Assembly: GCA_037953745.1 (NCBI GenBank) | Contig: JBAKBP010003193.1 | Coordinates: forward strand, 94,416 to 158,415 | DNA from: Lithodes maja | Taxonomy: Eukaryota; Arthropoda; Malacostraca; Decapoda; Lithodidae | Direction: 5' to 3' | DNA length: 64,000 nt | Shown here: positions 11,238-20,870 of the stretch, in pieces | How the letters are laid out: every line of letters begins with the position of its first letter | Position numbering within the stretch: position 1 is the stretch's first letter | The notes under the pieces: generated by a model | Told to the model about the DNA's origin: nothing | The model's database searches: none | The model's input: only the letters and a program-made list of their open reading frames with translations | Program-made: the position numbers and the translations under genes

Positions 11238-11718
11238 CCCTTCCTACCCGGGCTGTCTTACCCAATGACGGTCGCCCCTACCCGGGCGAAATGGCTGAAA
11301 AAAGTCTAGGCCTAGGCTACCGTATTTATGTTTATTTTCACTGCTAGAACTTTCCCACTCATCTATAATCGTAGTGCGGTTTTCAATCTGTATTTTGGCA
11401 TTGAGTAGAGCTCTGTAAGTCAACTGGTTCAGTTGTGATGACGATTTCAGTGGAGCCAATATTGCAGAGATGTTGCCAACATGGGGGCTTTTCAGACACT
11501 AATTTCGTCATGACGTCATAACAATAACATTGAGGAGTCTTCTCTTTCTTGTTTTCGGAGGTGCGGTGACGAACGCTTGGGTTTGTTGACATACGTCGTA
11601 CGCACGGCATTCAGACCAAGCTTAATTAGGCTATTAAGCTCATGCCTTAGATAAGGCATACCGGGTAGCGGCCCTTCTTTCGTGCTGTCCTTACCTAAGG
11701 CAGACCGGGTAGGAAGGG
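11238..11718 (+). mobile_element. TTAA MITE, family B copy 2
   Basis: Bounded by TTAA at 11234-11237 and 11719-11722. The terminal inverted repeat is CCCTTCCTACCCGG at both ends, a perfect 14-bp match. The body is a diverged relative of 5105-5584: shared words include GTCTAGGC, GGCTACCGTAT and GTAGAGCTCT, and the GTCAACTGG segment. It is 481 bp and carries no transposase. Confidence 0.88.
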
Positions 11719-11722
11719 TTAA

Positions 11723-12314
11723 ACTACAGAATCAAGGGTAAATCAATAAATTCAATCTCTAATGTCAATAAATATATATATTTACTTAAATATAATGTTG
11801 CCCAACTTCCATGGACCTCAAGGATATAAATACAGGCTTTTAAAGCTTGGAAATTGCTGTAAATTGCCAAAACATTCCAGAACGTCACCCGCAGTGAAAG
11901 GGTTAATATATATAGCATAGGCCACTTAGTTTGTCCACATGGGTAGTAAAACGTTGGGGCAACTTGTTTATGGGGAGAGTGCTTCAGTAATAATCAGTAT
12001 TCGCAATTCCTCACCATTCAGGAGGAGGTACGCCGGATCACAGAGGTGCAAGGAGGCGATTTATTTGTGGTCCCCCCTTAGGGAATGGCAATAGGCTATA
12101 CTGTATATGCCTAGATAGGTCTACTTTAGATAGATTAAGTAATTTAATAGAAAGTAGCCTAGGCCTATTAATTTTAATGCTCAGAATAAAGGCCTAGCTT
12201 CAGATCAAAATTTTATTGTAGGCTAAATTTAGTCTAGGCCTATATGATACTTTCAAAATTAACACTTTCTACTTGACACTAATAAAATGAGTGTGATTAT
12301 AGGCCTAGGCCTAT
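11723..12314. other. Unassigned A+T-rich spacer
   Basis: I see no coding region. CCTAGGC words characteristic of the following minisatellite start to appear from about 12150. Confidence 0.4.
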
Positions 12315-12935
12315 ACATAGAAGTTAGAACATGCAATATTTAGCCTAGGCCTACATGCTTTGAGGCATTTTGATGGAATTAGCGACTGATTATAGCCTAG
12401 ACCTAGGCCTAGGCTATATATTAAAGTTAGAACATGCAATATTTAGCCTACATGCTTTGAGGCATTTTGATGGAATTAGTGATTATAGCCTAGACCTAGG
12501 CTATATATTATACCTGTATATAGAAGTTAGAACATGCAATATTTAGCCTACATGATTTGAGGCATTTTGATGGAATTAGTGATTGACTGATTATAGACCT
12601 AGGCTAGCCTATATATATAGAAGTTAGAAAATGCAATATTATTTAGCCTACAACAGCTTTGAGGCATTTTGATAGGATTAGGGTAGCCTAGGCCTAGCCT
12701 AATAAAATTACTTATAGTAATTAGCCTATAGGCCTAGGCTAATTTAGAAGTTAGAACATGCAATATTAGCCTACATGCTTTGAGGCATTTTGATGGGATT
12801 AGTGATTATAGACCTAGGCCTAGGCTATATAGCCTAGCCTATATATAAGTTAGACTTAGCCTAGGCCTACATGCTTTGAGGCATTTTGATGGGATTAGGG
12901 TAGCCTAATAACATTAGTTTAGGTTAAAAATTAAC
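12315..12935 (+). repeat. Minisatellite, six units of about 100 bp
   Basis: Six imperfect units start near 12321, 12423, 12523, 12620, 12747 and 12847. Each has AAGTTAGAACATGCAATATT, a TTTAGCCTACATGCTTTG segment, GAGGCATTTTGATGG and ATTAG, separated by palindromic CCTAGGCCTAGG-type linkers of variable length. The last unit lacks part of the first block. Related CCTAGGC words extend to about 12990. Confidence 0.85.
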
Positions 12936-12995
12936 AGGCTAGCCTATCAATCAAATTAACGATAGCCTAACTTTATAATCTTAAATTAGGCTAGA

Positions 12996-13193
12996 TTATA
13001 AAGTTATAAAGCCCTTCTCCAGAGACATCTTCTTGGTAATTACAGGCCCATATAAGGTTTCTAGGTGGGGCCAGGGGTGGCTTAGGTCCTCGATTTCTCC
13101 ATGCTCTGCAGCATCACTGTCGGATGATGGTGGTGAACTGCTCCCCATGCTGTTGGCAGCTGCGGTAGGCATGATGGTAGACTCCATGTTCAC
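12996..13193 (-). other. Short open frame, possible decayed exon
   Basis: This 65-codon minus-strand frame has an acidic, serine-rich start followed by a DLSHPWPHLETLY-like segment. That segment vaguely resembles the beginning of BED-type zinc-finger proteins of hAT origin, but no Cys/His pairs follow. It could equally be a 3' untranslated part of the cold-shock gene copy upstream. No function is assigned. Confidence 0.2.
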
Positions 13194-13525
13194 TTCAATA
13201 GGCCGAAAATATAAACAAAGTTGAAGTGCTAGCAGGTTGGAACTCTTGGACTGCTGTGTGTTGTAGGTGTTAGCTCGACGCTTGCTACAATTACAATTAC
13301 AAGGTAAGTTGGGGAGATGAGAGGTCTCTTAAGACTTAGAGAGAAGTAAAGATGGAAATAAAGAGCAAAGTCGAAGAGTAAAAGATGGAGGACTGTCCTC
13401 CTTGCTATTTTTCTTGAGTTTTTTGTTGATAGCAGCATGTCTGGAGCAGCAGTGCCACGTGGTGTTGGTGTGGAGAGGCAGTTGATGTTGGTGTTGGAAG
13501 GCCACTGATGTTGATGGAGTTGTAG

Positions 13526-14483
13526 TTATTTTGAGTTTATAAATTGTTGAAGTTTCTTCCACTTTTCTTCAAAGTGTTCAGGAAACTCTAGACCTGATTC
13601 CTTAGCTTGTCTGAGTTTTTGTAGTAGATCTTCAGCTCGCTGGGATGGTGTAGTGCTGGCAGTCACCAAGTCAACATCCTCGTCTCCTTCCTCCATCCCC
13701 TCCACATCGACGTCTTCTCCTATGGTGGAGTCGGAGTATTCATACGATGTAGAGGAGTTGGTTGCCACTGGATCTTGAAGGGTGGCAGGTGCTGGAGTCG
13801 AGGCTGCTGCTGGTCCGGTGACGTTGACTGCTGGTGGCGGTGGTGATGCAGAGACTGTTGATTGTGATGGTGGTGGGGGTCTTGAGAGGGGCTTCTGGAT
13901 GTCCAGTCTCCTTTCTTGGGTGGCTTCTTTGCCTCATAGCCTGAGTGGGAATGAGGTTGGGTGGTGAAGGTGGTCCTGGAAGAGGTGGGATGGTAATGGT
14001 TGGTAGGTTGTTTGCCTTCAGGAGTGATGGTAGGTACTCCTGCAGGAGATGATGGTTCCCTTGGCAAAGGGCCGTAGCAGTTGTGACAACCACCTGGATT
14101 AGCTGCAGACGGTTATCATTGATGACTGCTGTGGCATGGCGTTCCTCCCTCCTTATTCTTCCATGTCTAGAGCCCTTCAGGACTTCTCCTTCAGGGCCCG
14201 TAACGTTGGTGGCTTCCTCTCCTCTTTTCGTCTTTTTAATCCTGAAGGACACCCTCTCATTGTTGGAAAGAGAGGGCACAGGATGACGAGGGTTGGGCTT
14301 TGCAATGCCTGTTGAGTGGACAAAGATGTCCCCTCCATTGTGAGTGATAAAACCATACCCCTTCTTGGTGTTAAACCACTTAACGTGGCCAGTCAAGGTG
14401 GTTGTGGTGAGCTGGCTGAAAGTTGTTGGATATTGGACTTTGGACATTGGACATTCGGATGTAAACAAAGCGACGAATCTCAA
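13526..14483 (-). pseudogene. Cold-shock-domain (Y-box-like) protein, frameshifted copy
   Basis: The minus-strand frame begins at 14483, or more likely at the ATG at 14447. It encodes a cold-shock domain with GHVKWFN, the RNP1-like KGYGFI and RNP2-like DIFVHST, and ends with NVTGPEG (about 14390-14190). This is the nucleic-acid-binding fold of Y-box RNA-packaging proteins. After the domain the plausible coding frame jumps twice, near 14118 and near 13930, passing through a Pro/Gln/His-rich region into a serine-rich and acidic C-terminus. A short charged helix ends it at 13526. There is no intron within the domain, whereas Y-box genes usually have introns there. I infer a retrocopy or damaged gene; sequence errors could mimic this. 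Confidence 0.7.
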
Positions 14484-14791
14484 GCGATCTTGAACGAAGC
14501 AAGCTGGTTTGCTTAGATACGTTTAGTATGATCAATACGTATATTATTTATGTTGTATTTAATATTTATTGGCAAATCTATTATCACACAATTAAAATTC
14601 ATATTATAAGTAATGTTAACCAGAAAATACATAATTTTATATACCGGTATATAATTTTTATTATATAATTTTATATATGCGCGCTCACGCGCACGCACGT
14701 GGACTTTGAGAGTTTTCAACCATCGGCACGGTTGCGTGGGATATGTACACAGTTCCCATACAAATCTGAGCCCTCTTGAGTGGCTACACCT
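14484..14791. other. Unassigned A+T-rich spacer
   Basis: Mostly A/T with a TATATGCGCGCTCACGCGCA stretch at about 14670-14690. No feature recognised. Confidence 0.4.
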
Positions 14792-17700
14792 GAGGTTACT
14801 AAAATGCCCCAGAACGAGAAGCCCACCACAGAAGCCACGAACGAACACCACACAGAAACACCAAAGGAAAGGTCCACAGAACGAAAGGACCAGCTGACCG
14901 AGCCAGCCATTTCAGACAGGCCCAAGCCCGCAGGGCTAAGCAGCTCATGGCTGCGCCCTTTTACCTTTTCTAAACTGACCATTTTTCCACACCTCACGTA
15001 CACTAACCCCCTCGTGTCCTACACTCCTAACTACAAAGATGATGAACAAGAATATACATTCATATTAAAAACACCCATGCCCTGTCCCGACGTTGAGCCA
15101 ATGCCAACACATCAGACAGCCATAATTATATCTATGTACAGTATGTTCTTACATCCGAGAAGTAGATGTTATATATTTTAGAAGTTAAAACACTCACGAT
15201 TGTCCCTAGACCTCGTATATCATTTTCCATGACGAGTATAGATATATGTAACCCGTGCTCAGTCGCCCCTTGCATTGTTCCTCTAGTAACTAAGTATTAA
15301 TATTAACATTCCCTAACATCTTGTCTTGCCAGACTAAGCTTCTGAAGACCCATCGCCCCATAAATCTATGTATGCAATCCTTAGGTTAAGTATTTTTATC
15401 CGCCATTGTGTTCACCTTTTTCCATTTACTTTCCACAATAATTGTCATACGTCTTCCCCTTGCCTCCTTCGTATCCACAGCCCACACTACGCCAATTTAC
15501 TTCGTGTCTTGCACCTCTTACCCCAACCAGAGATTGTATAAGATAACCTGGTTACCAGTATCTGTCATAAGTACCCCGAAACAATAACTAAGTACCCCTA
15601 CGAACTGCCGCTGTTGTTGGTATTTATATTTATATTTAATAGAAAACGCAGTTCCCAGGGCCAACTAATAGTATCCATAACCCTCGGACTGATCACATAA
15701 CTCTATCTTTTCCAGACTCATATACCACCCCATAGTTGCATTCCCCGGTAGCATATTTTGGCTAACGTATTCTACTGCCTTTTTCAAACTTCCATATCAA
15801 TTGTAGCCTAATGCCACCCCCACGCCCAGGGACCTTAGGGGCAAAATTTCCCTGTAGCCCTTGAACTCTCCCCCCCTCTCATTAAGAATTCCCGCGCTTC
15901 TCGACTCTTGTCCGACCTAGCCTCTCTCTCATACCTCTTGAAGATCCTTGAATTGTCCGTTGCTAACGCTCTCCAACCTTTTATATATATACTCCTATCC
16001 AGCCTACCTTCACTTAGTAGGCCAGAACAACATTAGAACTTTACTAGCCCCTTGCATGCCATCTATTCTCTTACAACACATTCACAACCCTGCACCCAAT
16101 GGTCGTCGGTGCGAGGCTAGCTGCCCCGCCAGTAACTAACTTTTATTGCCATACTTCCAGATAAATGTGGCAGAGTTAGCAACCCAGTCTCCACCACATC
16201 CAGCAAACCCTACAATTAACAACCAGCCGAGTAAAACCAGCTAGCTAAGGCACCTTCGGTTTTGGTATTAAAGACACCCACATCTGTCTCATACACAGAG
16301 GGTTATTATAAACACTGGTGATATGGCAAGCCCCTAGCCACAGCCGCCGGACGACGATCACAGAGAGAGGGCGCCCAGCTCCCCCTTTTTGCCCACCCGA
16401 GGAGGGAGACCCCCACCCCCGCGGAGGTATACCTGGCCCCTGTTTTGACTTTCGAGTCATTGTCAGGTAGCACAGGAATTCTTCCTATCAATGAATGACT
16501 AACACCTTTACTAACCTCTATTAACTCACAATAAACCATTTACCTTTCTTGCATGCTCTGATCACTAAATTAGCACCTCAGCTATACCATAGAATGAAGA
16601 TTGAACAATCTAGAGAGACGCTCCTATCACAGCTGTCCCCATCCTCCTCGCAAAGTAGATCCAGTCTCTCTCCCCTAAATACGTCCAGTATAGCCAAAAT
16701 AGTACCTCTTACTAAGGCTCAGTTATATGAAAATATAAAGGCTTCCTATAGCCCTGTGCCACAACAGTAAATACCATCTTACCTAGTCTCCATTTCTATT
16801 GAGAGCTCAATTAAGTTCATAAGACTCAAGATCCCTACTGTCTACAGGGTCCAGAACCGAGCCTATAAATCTAACTCCCGCCCCCAGTCAAATCAGTTGA
16901 AAGCTAGACACCAACCAGGGGTCACTACCCTGCAGTTAACTTCTAGCTCTGCCCTTGTGTTGTTCCGGAGTGAGATCCCAGAGCCGGCAGACTCCGTGGC
17001 AGATTTGGATAGAAGGACCTGCCCACGTATTTAAGAACTTCACACATATGGCCCCCCTGGACGGCCGCGGAACCAGTCGTTAGCCCCCAACATCATGGAC
17101 GCAAGATAACCAGGACCAGACTCATCAGATACTACCCAAGATTCTCTTTAGCAGTACTACCTATTACTGTGCTGTTTAGAGATTCGCTAATTAATATTTC
17201 TACGAAGTGGCTAAGACCTTGCCCAGTAATTCATACTTAACCATTCCATTTGGGACGTACTAAGCGATCAGTGTTCTTTAATTAACAGGCGACCTTGACT
17301 CGTAATTACCTTATTCAGATATTAAAACTCTAGTGATATCTAACGTTCGCCCACTGATTTGCGTTCTATGTATTTCTGAAACAAGGATATAAAACTTAGA
17401 TCAGTACCCCCCTGAGGTTACTAGAATTCCTGTGCTATAAAATACGCGTGTCTAATCTAGTCTGTGAACTACTACTTGTGCACCAGAGCTACCAGTAATA
17501 AATCTAACAGTGAATATGAATCTATAAGTAACATTGATGGTCTTCGGTATATAAACCTGTTAAATCAAAGCCAGTGATCAGAAGATTAATACCTGAACGT
17601 TGGAAGTGGGAGACTAGGCTCCATCCAGATCCACTTATGCTAGTGTTGTTCGATTCTATTATATTGTCTTACACAAGTATTCTGCAGTGGTATATAAATA

Positions 17701-17842
17701 AACGTGATCGTGTAACTTGCTACCATGTGTTTCTTTGTGTTCTCTATTCCTCATATCTTGTATTGTGCATGCAGCCTTATATACCCAGTCAATTAGAACT
17801 CACATTACCCAAGTTAAACCTGTAGAAAAACAGGGCATAACA
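14792..17842 (+). repeat. 5' LTR (about 3.05 kb) of a large LTR element
   Basis: The whole segment recurs as a direct repeat at 20867-24560 with only scattered base changes, apart from the MITE in the second copy. Shared sequence begins at GAGGTTACTAAAATG and ends at GGGCATAACA. The ends form a weak inverted repeat (GTTAC...TGCCC against GGGCATAAC). Immediately after its end lies a primer-binding-site-like sequence, and a purine tract precedes the other copy. The repeat is therefore an LTR rather than a simple segmental duplication. No target duplication flanks the pair. At about 3 kb it is unusually long. Confidence 0.8.
14802..15181 (+). other. Open frame inside the LTR
   Basis: A frame starting MPQNEKPTTEA runs about 126 codons within the LTR and is present almost unchanged in the other LTR (20878-21235). 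It has a hydrophilic Glu/Lys/Thr-rich first half and a more hydrophobic second half, with no motif I recognise. Conservation is expected from LTR identity alone, so coding is not shown. Confidence 0.25.
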
Positions 17843-17860
17843 TTGGCGGCAGCGGTGGTT
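17843..17860 (+). promoter_or_regulatory. Putative primer binding site
   Basis: TTGGCGGCAGCGGTGG directly follows the LTR end. Reverse-transcriptase primer sites start with TGG, complementary to tRNA CCA ends. The word resembles the TGGCGCAGNGG sites used by some gypsy-type elements. The matching tRNA was not identified. Confidence 0.55.
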
Positions 17861-17912
17861 CTTGATTCGGATAAAAGGTTGCATTACACTGCAAGTTTGG
17901 AACAGTAGAAGC

Positions 17913-20138
17913 ATGGCAACATCGCGAAATCTTCAGCCACTCGCACACATTCCCAAGTATGATGTAAACACGTATGATATCACCAGTTACTTAGACATAA
18001 TAAAGCCAGTATACGATGTGGTATTTCATAATGACCGCGAAAAAATCGCCTGGGCAATTTTGCATATTATACAGTTGGGAGAAGCCGTTTCCCAACTTGT
18101 TGATAAGCCTACCTTTAAAGAATTTATCCACCAAATGGTGGCACAGAATACGCCAGAGAGTACCTGGAACCAGTTTCGATCCTTCGTGATCCGGACCTTA
18201 GATCCACTTTTGGGTTCCCCCGTCGCCCCCAAAATAATAAAAGTCGACGAGATCAAGTATGAAGGGGATATAAATGTGACCCTCATACAACTCTACAGAT
18301 ACGTGAGGACCACGTATAGCTATGAAGATTACGACCAACAAAATGAACTCTTATTCACCGCTTTGTTAAACATCCTCCCACCCCACATCACCGCCCATCT
18401 CGACCCGTATGGCTTATTCGAAGAACATATGCTCTCCATCAGAGAAGAATGCCTACGCAGTTCGATGAATCCCCTATCCAACCCTTCAGCCCCTATCCAA
18501 GACTCCGTGCACCCTTCCAAAATGACTTCCGGTGAAAGTCCAACCCCAGTGCACTCTTCCTTGCCTCTATCCTCTCCGACCATCCCTAACTCTTCCCCCA
18601 CCAACCCTCCGCAGCCCCCCCAACAAGCCCCGTATTCTAGCTATGCCTACCTATGTAGGCCTACCACAACATATTTTCCCCATGACCCCAGAAATGTTCA
18701 GCTATCCCCCCACCAACAAAATTTCCCTTGTGACAGTTTTCCGTCGGTAGCTTGTGACCGTTTTCAGTCGGTAGCTCCCTTCCACCCCCACACAGTTCAC
18801 ACCCCTAGAAAACGTCGAAACCCCACACTCGACTCGCCCTCTCATGTCAAACGAACTCGCCAGTCCCAGATAACCTCTAACCAGACCGAGACTGCCACCA
18901 AGAAAATTCCCCAAACTCGTCCTGTTAATGTCAAAAAAACCCACCAACCCCAGATAACCGCTAACCAGACCGTGACTGCCACCAAGAAGATTCCCAAAAT
19001 TCGTCCTGTTAAAAACCCCAAATCAATACATCAGTCCTCTACCAATAACCCCTGTTCTACACCTAACTCTTCCCCCACCAACCCGCCGCAGTCCCCCCAA
19101 CAAATCCCGTTTCCTAACTCGCTCACCTCTCACCACCCTGACCCTCCCACACGCGCCGTTAATCCTCCCCTCACGCGTGACGACCTAGGGACCCAACTAT
19201 GTTCCCCCCCTTCCCCCAGAAATACTCAGCTATTCCCCCACCAACAAAATCTCCCTTGTGACAGTTTTCCGTCAGTAGCTCCCTTCCACCCCCCCACAAT
19301 TCACACCCCTAATAAACTTCAAAACCCCACACTTGACTCACCCCCTCATGACAGACAAACCCACCAACCCCACATAACCTCTAAACAAACCGTCACTGCC
19401 ACCGACACACCCCACCACTCTGATCCTCCCCTCACGCGTGACGACCTAGGGACCCAACCATGTTCCCCCCCTTCCCCCAGAAATACTCAGCTATTCCCCC
19501 ACCAACAAAATCTCCCTTGTGACAGTTTTCAGTCAGTAGCTCCCTTCCACCCCCCCACAATTCACACCCCTAATAAACTTCAAAACCCCACACTTGACTC
19601 ACCCCCTCATGACAGACAAACTCACCAACCCCAGATAACCTCTAAGCAAACCGTTACTGCCACCGACACACCCCACCACTCTGATCCTCCCACACGCGCC
19701 GTTAATCCCCCCCTCACGCGTGACTCCCACCAAAGTGATTTCCCCCCCCTCATGCGTACCGAACACCTGCTCACCAGTCGGTCCCCCACCATCATGAGCC
19801 CAGCTAAACTTTCAACCTCCCCCTCTTCACCGTTACCCCACCCGCCCCAAATTCCCCCCCCAAAGATCCCGCTCGACGAAATACCACTCCCATCCCAATC
19901 CAACCACAAAACTTTTTCCACCTTGGCTAAACCCCAAAAGACTCTCTCTCTCGCCCCAAACAACATAATCAACCTCTCAACTTCAACCACTCCTCGAAAT
20001 CCCATCCATGTCTCTCCCGGAAATAAAATCAGTCTAGATTCAACCCCTCTCAAACCACAACCCTGCCTGCCCAGACCCCCCCCCACCATCTCCCTATCAA
20101 ATCCCCACACACCAAACTTCCAAACCACCCGATCATAG
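17913..20138 (+). CDS. Gag-like protein of the large LTR element
   Basis: The ATG at 17913 (an in-frame ATG also exists at 17862, close to the primer site) opens an uninterrupted frame of about 741 codons. Residues about 20-200 form a helical domain (DITSYLDIIKPVYDVV, KIAWAILHIIQLGEAV, FHNDREK) consistent with a retrotransposon capsid. The remainder is proline/serine/threonine-rich, basic in places, and contains two tandem 87-residue repeats. No zinc knuckle, protease or polymerase follows before the 3' LTR. The intact frame suggests recent activity or selection, with pol supplied elsewhere. Capsid assignment rests on position and predicted helices only. Confidence 0.65.
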   Translation: MATSRNLQPLAHIPKYDVNTYDITSYLDIIKPVYDVVFHNDREKIAWAILHIIQLGEAVSQLVDKPTFKEFIHQMVAQNTPESTWNQFRSFVIRTLDPLLGSPVAPKIIKVDEIKYEGDINVTLIQLYRYVRTTYSYEDYDQQNELLFTALLNILPPHITAHLDPYGLFEEHMLSIREECLRSSMNPLSNPSAPIQDSVHPSKMTSGESPTPVHSSLPLSSPTIPNSSPTNPPQPPQQAPYSSYAYLCRPTTTYFPHDPRNVQLSPHQQNFPCDSFPSVACDRFQSVAPFHPHTVHTPRKRRNPTLDSPSHVKRTRQSQITSNQTETATKKIPQTRPVNVKKTHQPQITANQTVTATKKIPKIRPVKNPKSIHQSSTNNPCSTPNSSPTNPPQSPQQIPFPNSLTSHHPDPPTRAVNPPLTRDDLGTQLCSPPSPRNTQLFPHQQNLPCDSFPSVAPFHPPTIHTPNKLQNPTLDSPPHDRQTHQPHITSKQTVTATDTPHHSDPPLTRDDLGTQPCSPPSPRNTQLFPHQQNLPCDSFQSVAPFHPPTIHTPNKLQNPTLDSPPHDRQTHQPQITSKQTVTATDTPHHSDPPTRAVNPPLTRDSHQSDFPPLMRTEHLLTSRSPTIMSPAKLSTSPSSPLPHPPQIPPPKIPLDEIPLPSQSNHKTFSTLAKPQKTLSLAPNNIINLSTSTTPRNPIHVSPGNKISLDSTPLKPQPCLPRPPPTISLSNPHTPNFQTTRS
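19163..19684 (+). repeat. Two tandem 261-bp repeats in gag
   Basis: Units 19163-19423 and 19424-19684 each encode about 87 residues starting near the LTRDDLGTQ motif and running through LFPHQQNLPCDSF and a QTVTATDTPHHSDPP end. The period is divisible by three, so the frame is kept. A diverged earlier relative of the unit lies at about 18600-19000. Confidence 0.9.
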
Positions 20139-20866
20139 TAAACACTCAACCTTCAGCCTTACTCACCCTTCCCCAAACCCCACTCACGACCACAACTCTC
20201 TACACAATTCAACCCCTCCCCAGCACCAACCTCTTCTGCAACAACAACCCCGACTCGACCTGCCCGTTTCATCTTTAAAACCCCCCTATCACTACCCCCG
20301 ACCGAAACCACTTAGACCCCCCCTCCAAAACTGGCCCCGGGCCAGCTCGCCCCCAGACCCACATTCCTAACGACAAGAACTAACGGTATATCCACCCCGC
20401 CCTTCCAAAGTGAAAGTGAACCACCACCCCCTATTACCAGACCGTCACCCAGACTAACGGCGACTCTAAATACCCCCCCCCCCCCCCTGATGATGATGAG
20501 GAGATTATTGTACTAAATTGTTTTGAATATTTTTAATTCCTAAGCGATTGGGCATGATTCTATAAATTTACATTTTTCCATATACTGTATATATTATTTT
20601 TTTTCCCTTAGTCATACTACTTTTCTTGTTACCTACACTTTTCTGACTATCTTTTAAATTTGCTTTATACATTGTTAAACACTTTACCTCTTCTTAATTT
20701 CCTGTTCTTAATTATCTGCCCTTTCTTAAATTTACATGTTTTCCATATACTGTATATATTTTTTTTTTCCCTTAGTCATACTACTTTTCTTGTTAACCTA
20801 CATTTTTCTGACTATGCTTCTTTTTACTTCACCCTTGAGGCTCGAGGACGAGCCTATAATGAAGGA
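20139..20866 (+). other. C-rich untranslated interior and duplicated 87-bp block
   Basis: 20139-20510 is C-rich low-complexity sequence in no maintained frame. A block of 87-88 bp containing CATATACTGTATATATT and CTTAGTCATACTAC occurs twice in direct orientation, at 20564-20650 and 20728-20815. No pol coding was found. Confidence 0.75.
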
Positions 20867-20870
20867 GAGG
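20861..20870 (+). promoter_or_regulatory. Putative polypurine tract
   Basis: GAAGGAGAGG abuts the start of the 3' LTR at 20867-20871, the position where a plus-strand primer is expected. It is short and its last four bases also occur before the 5' LTR. Confidence 0.55.
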
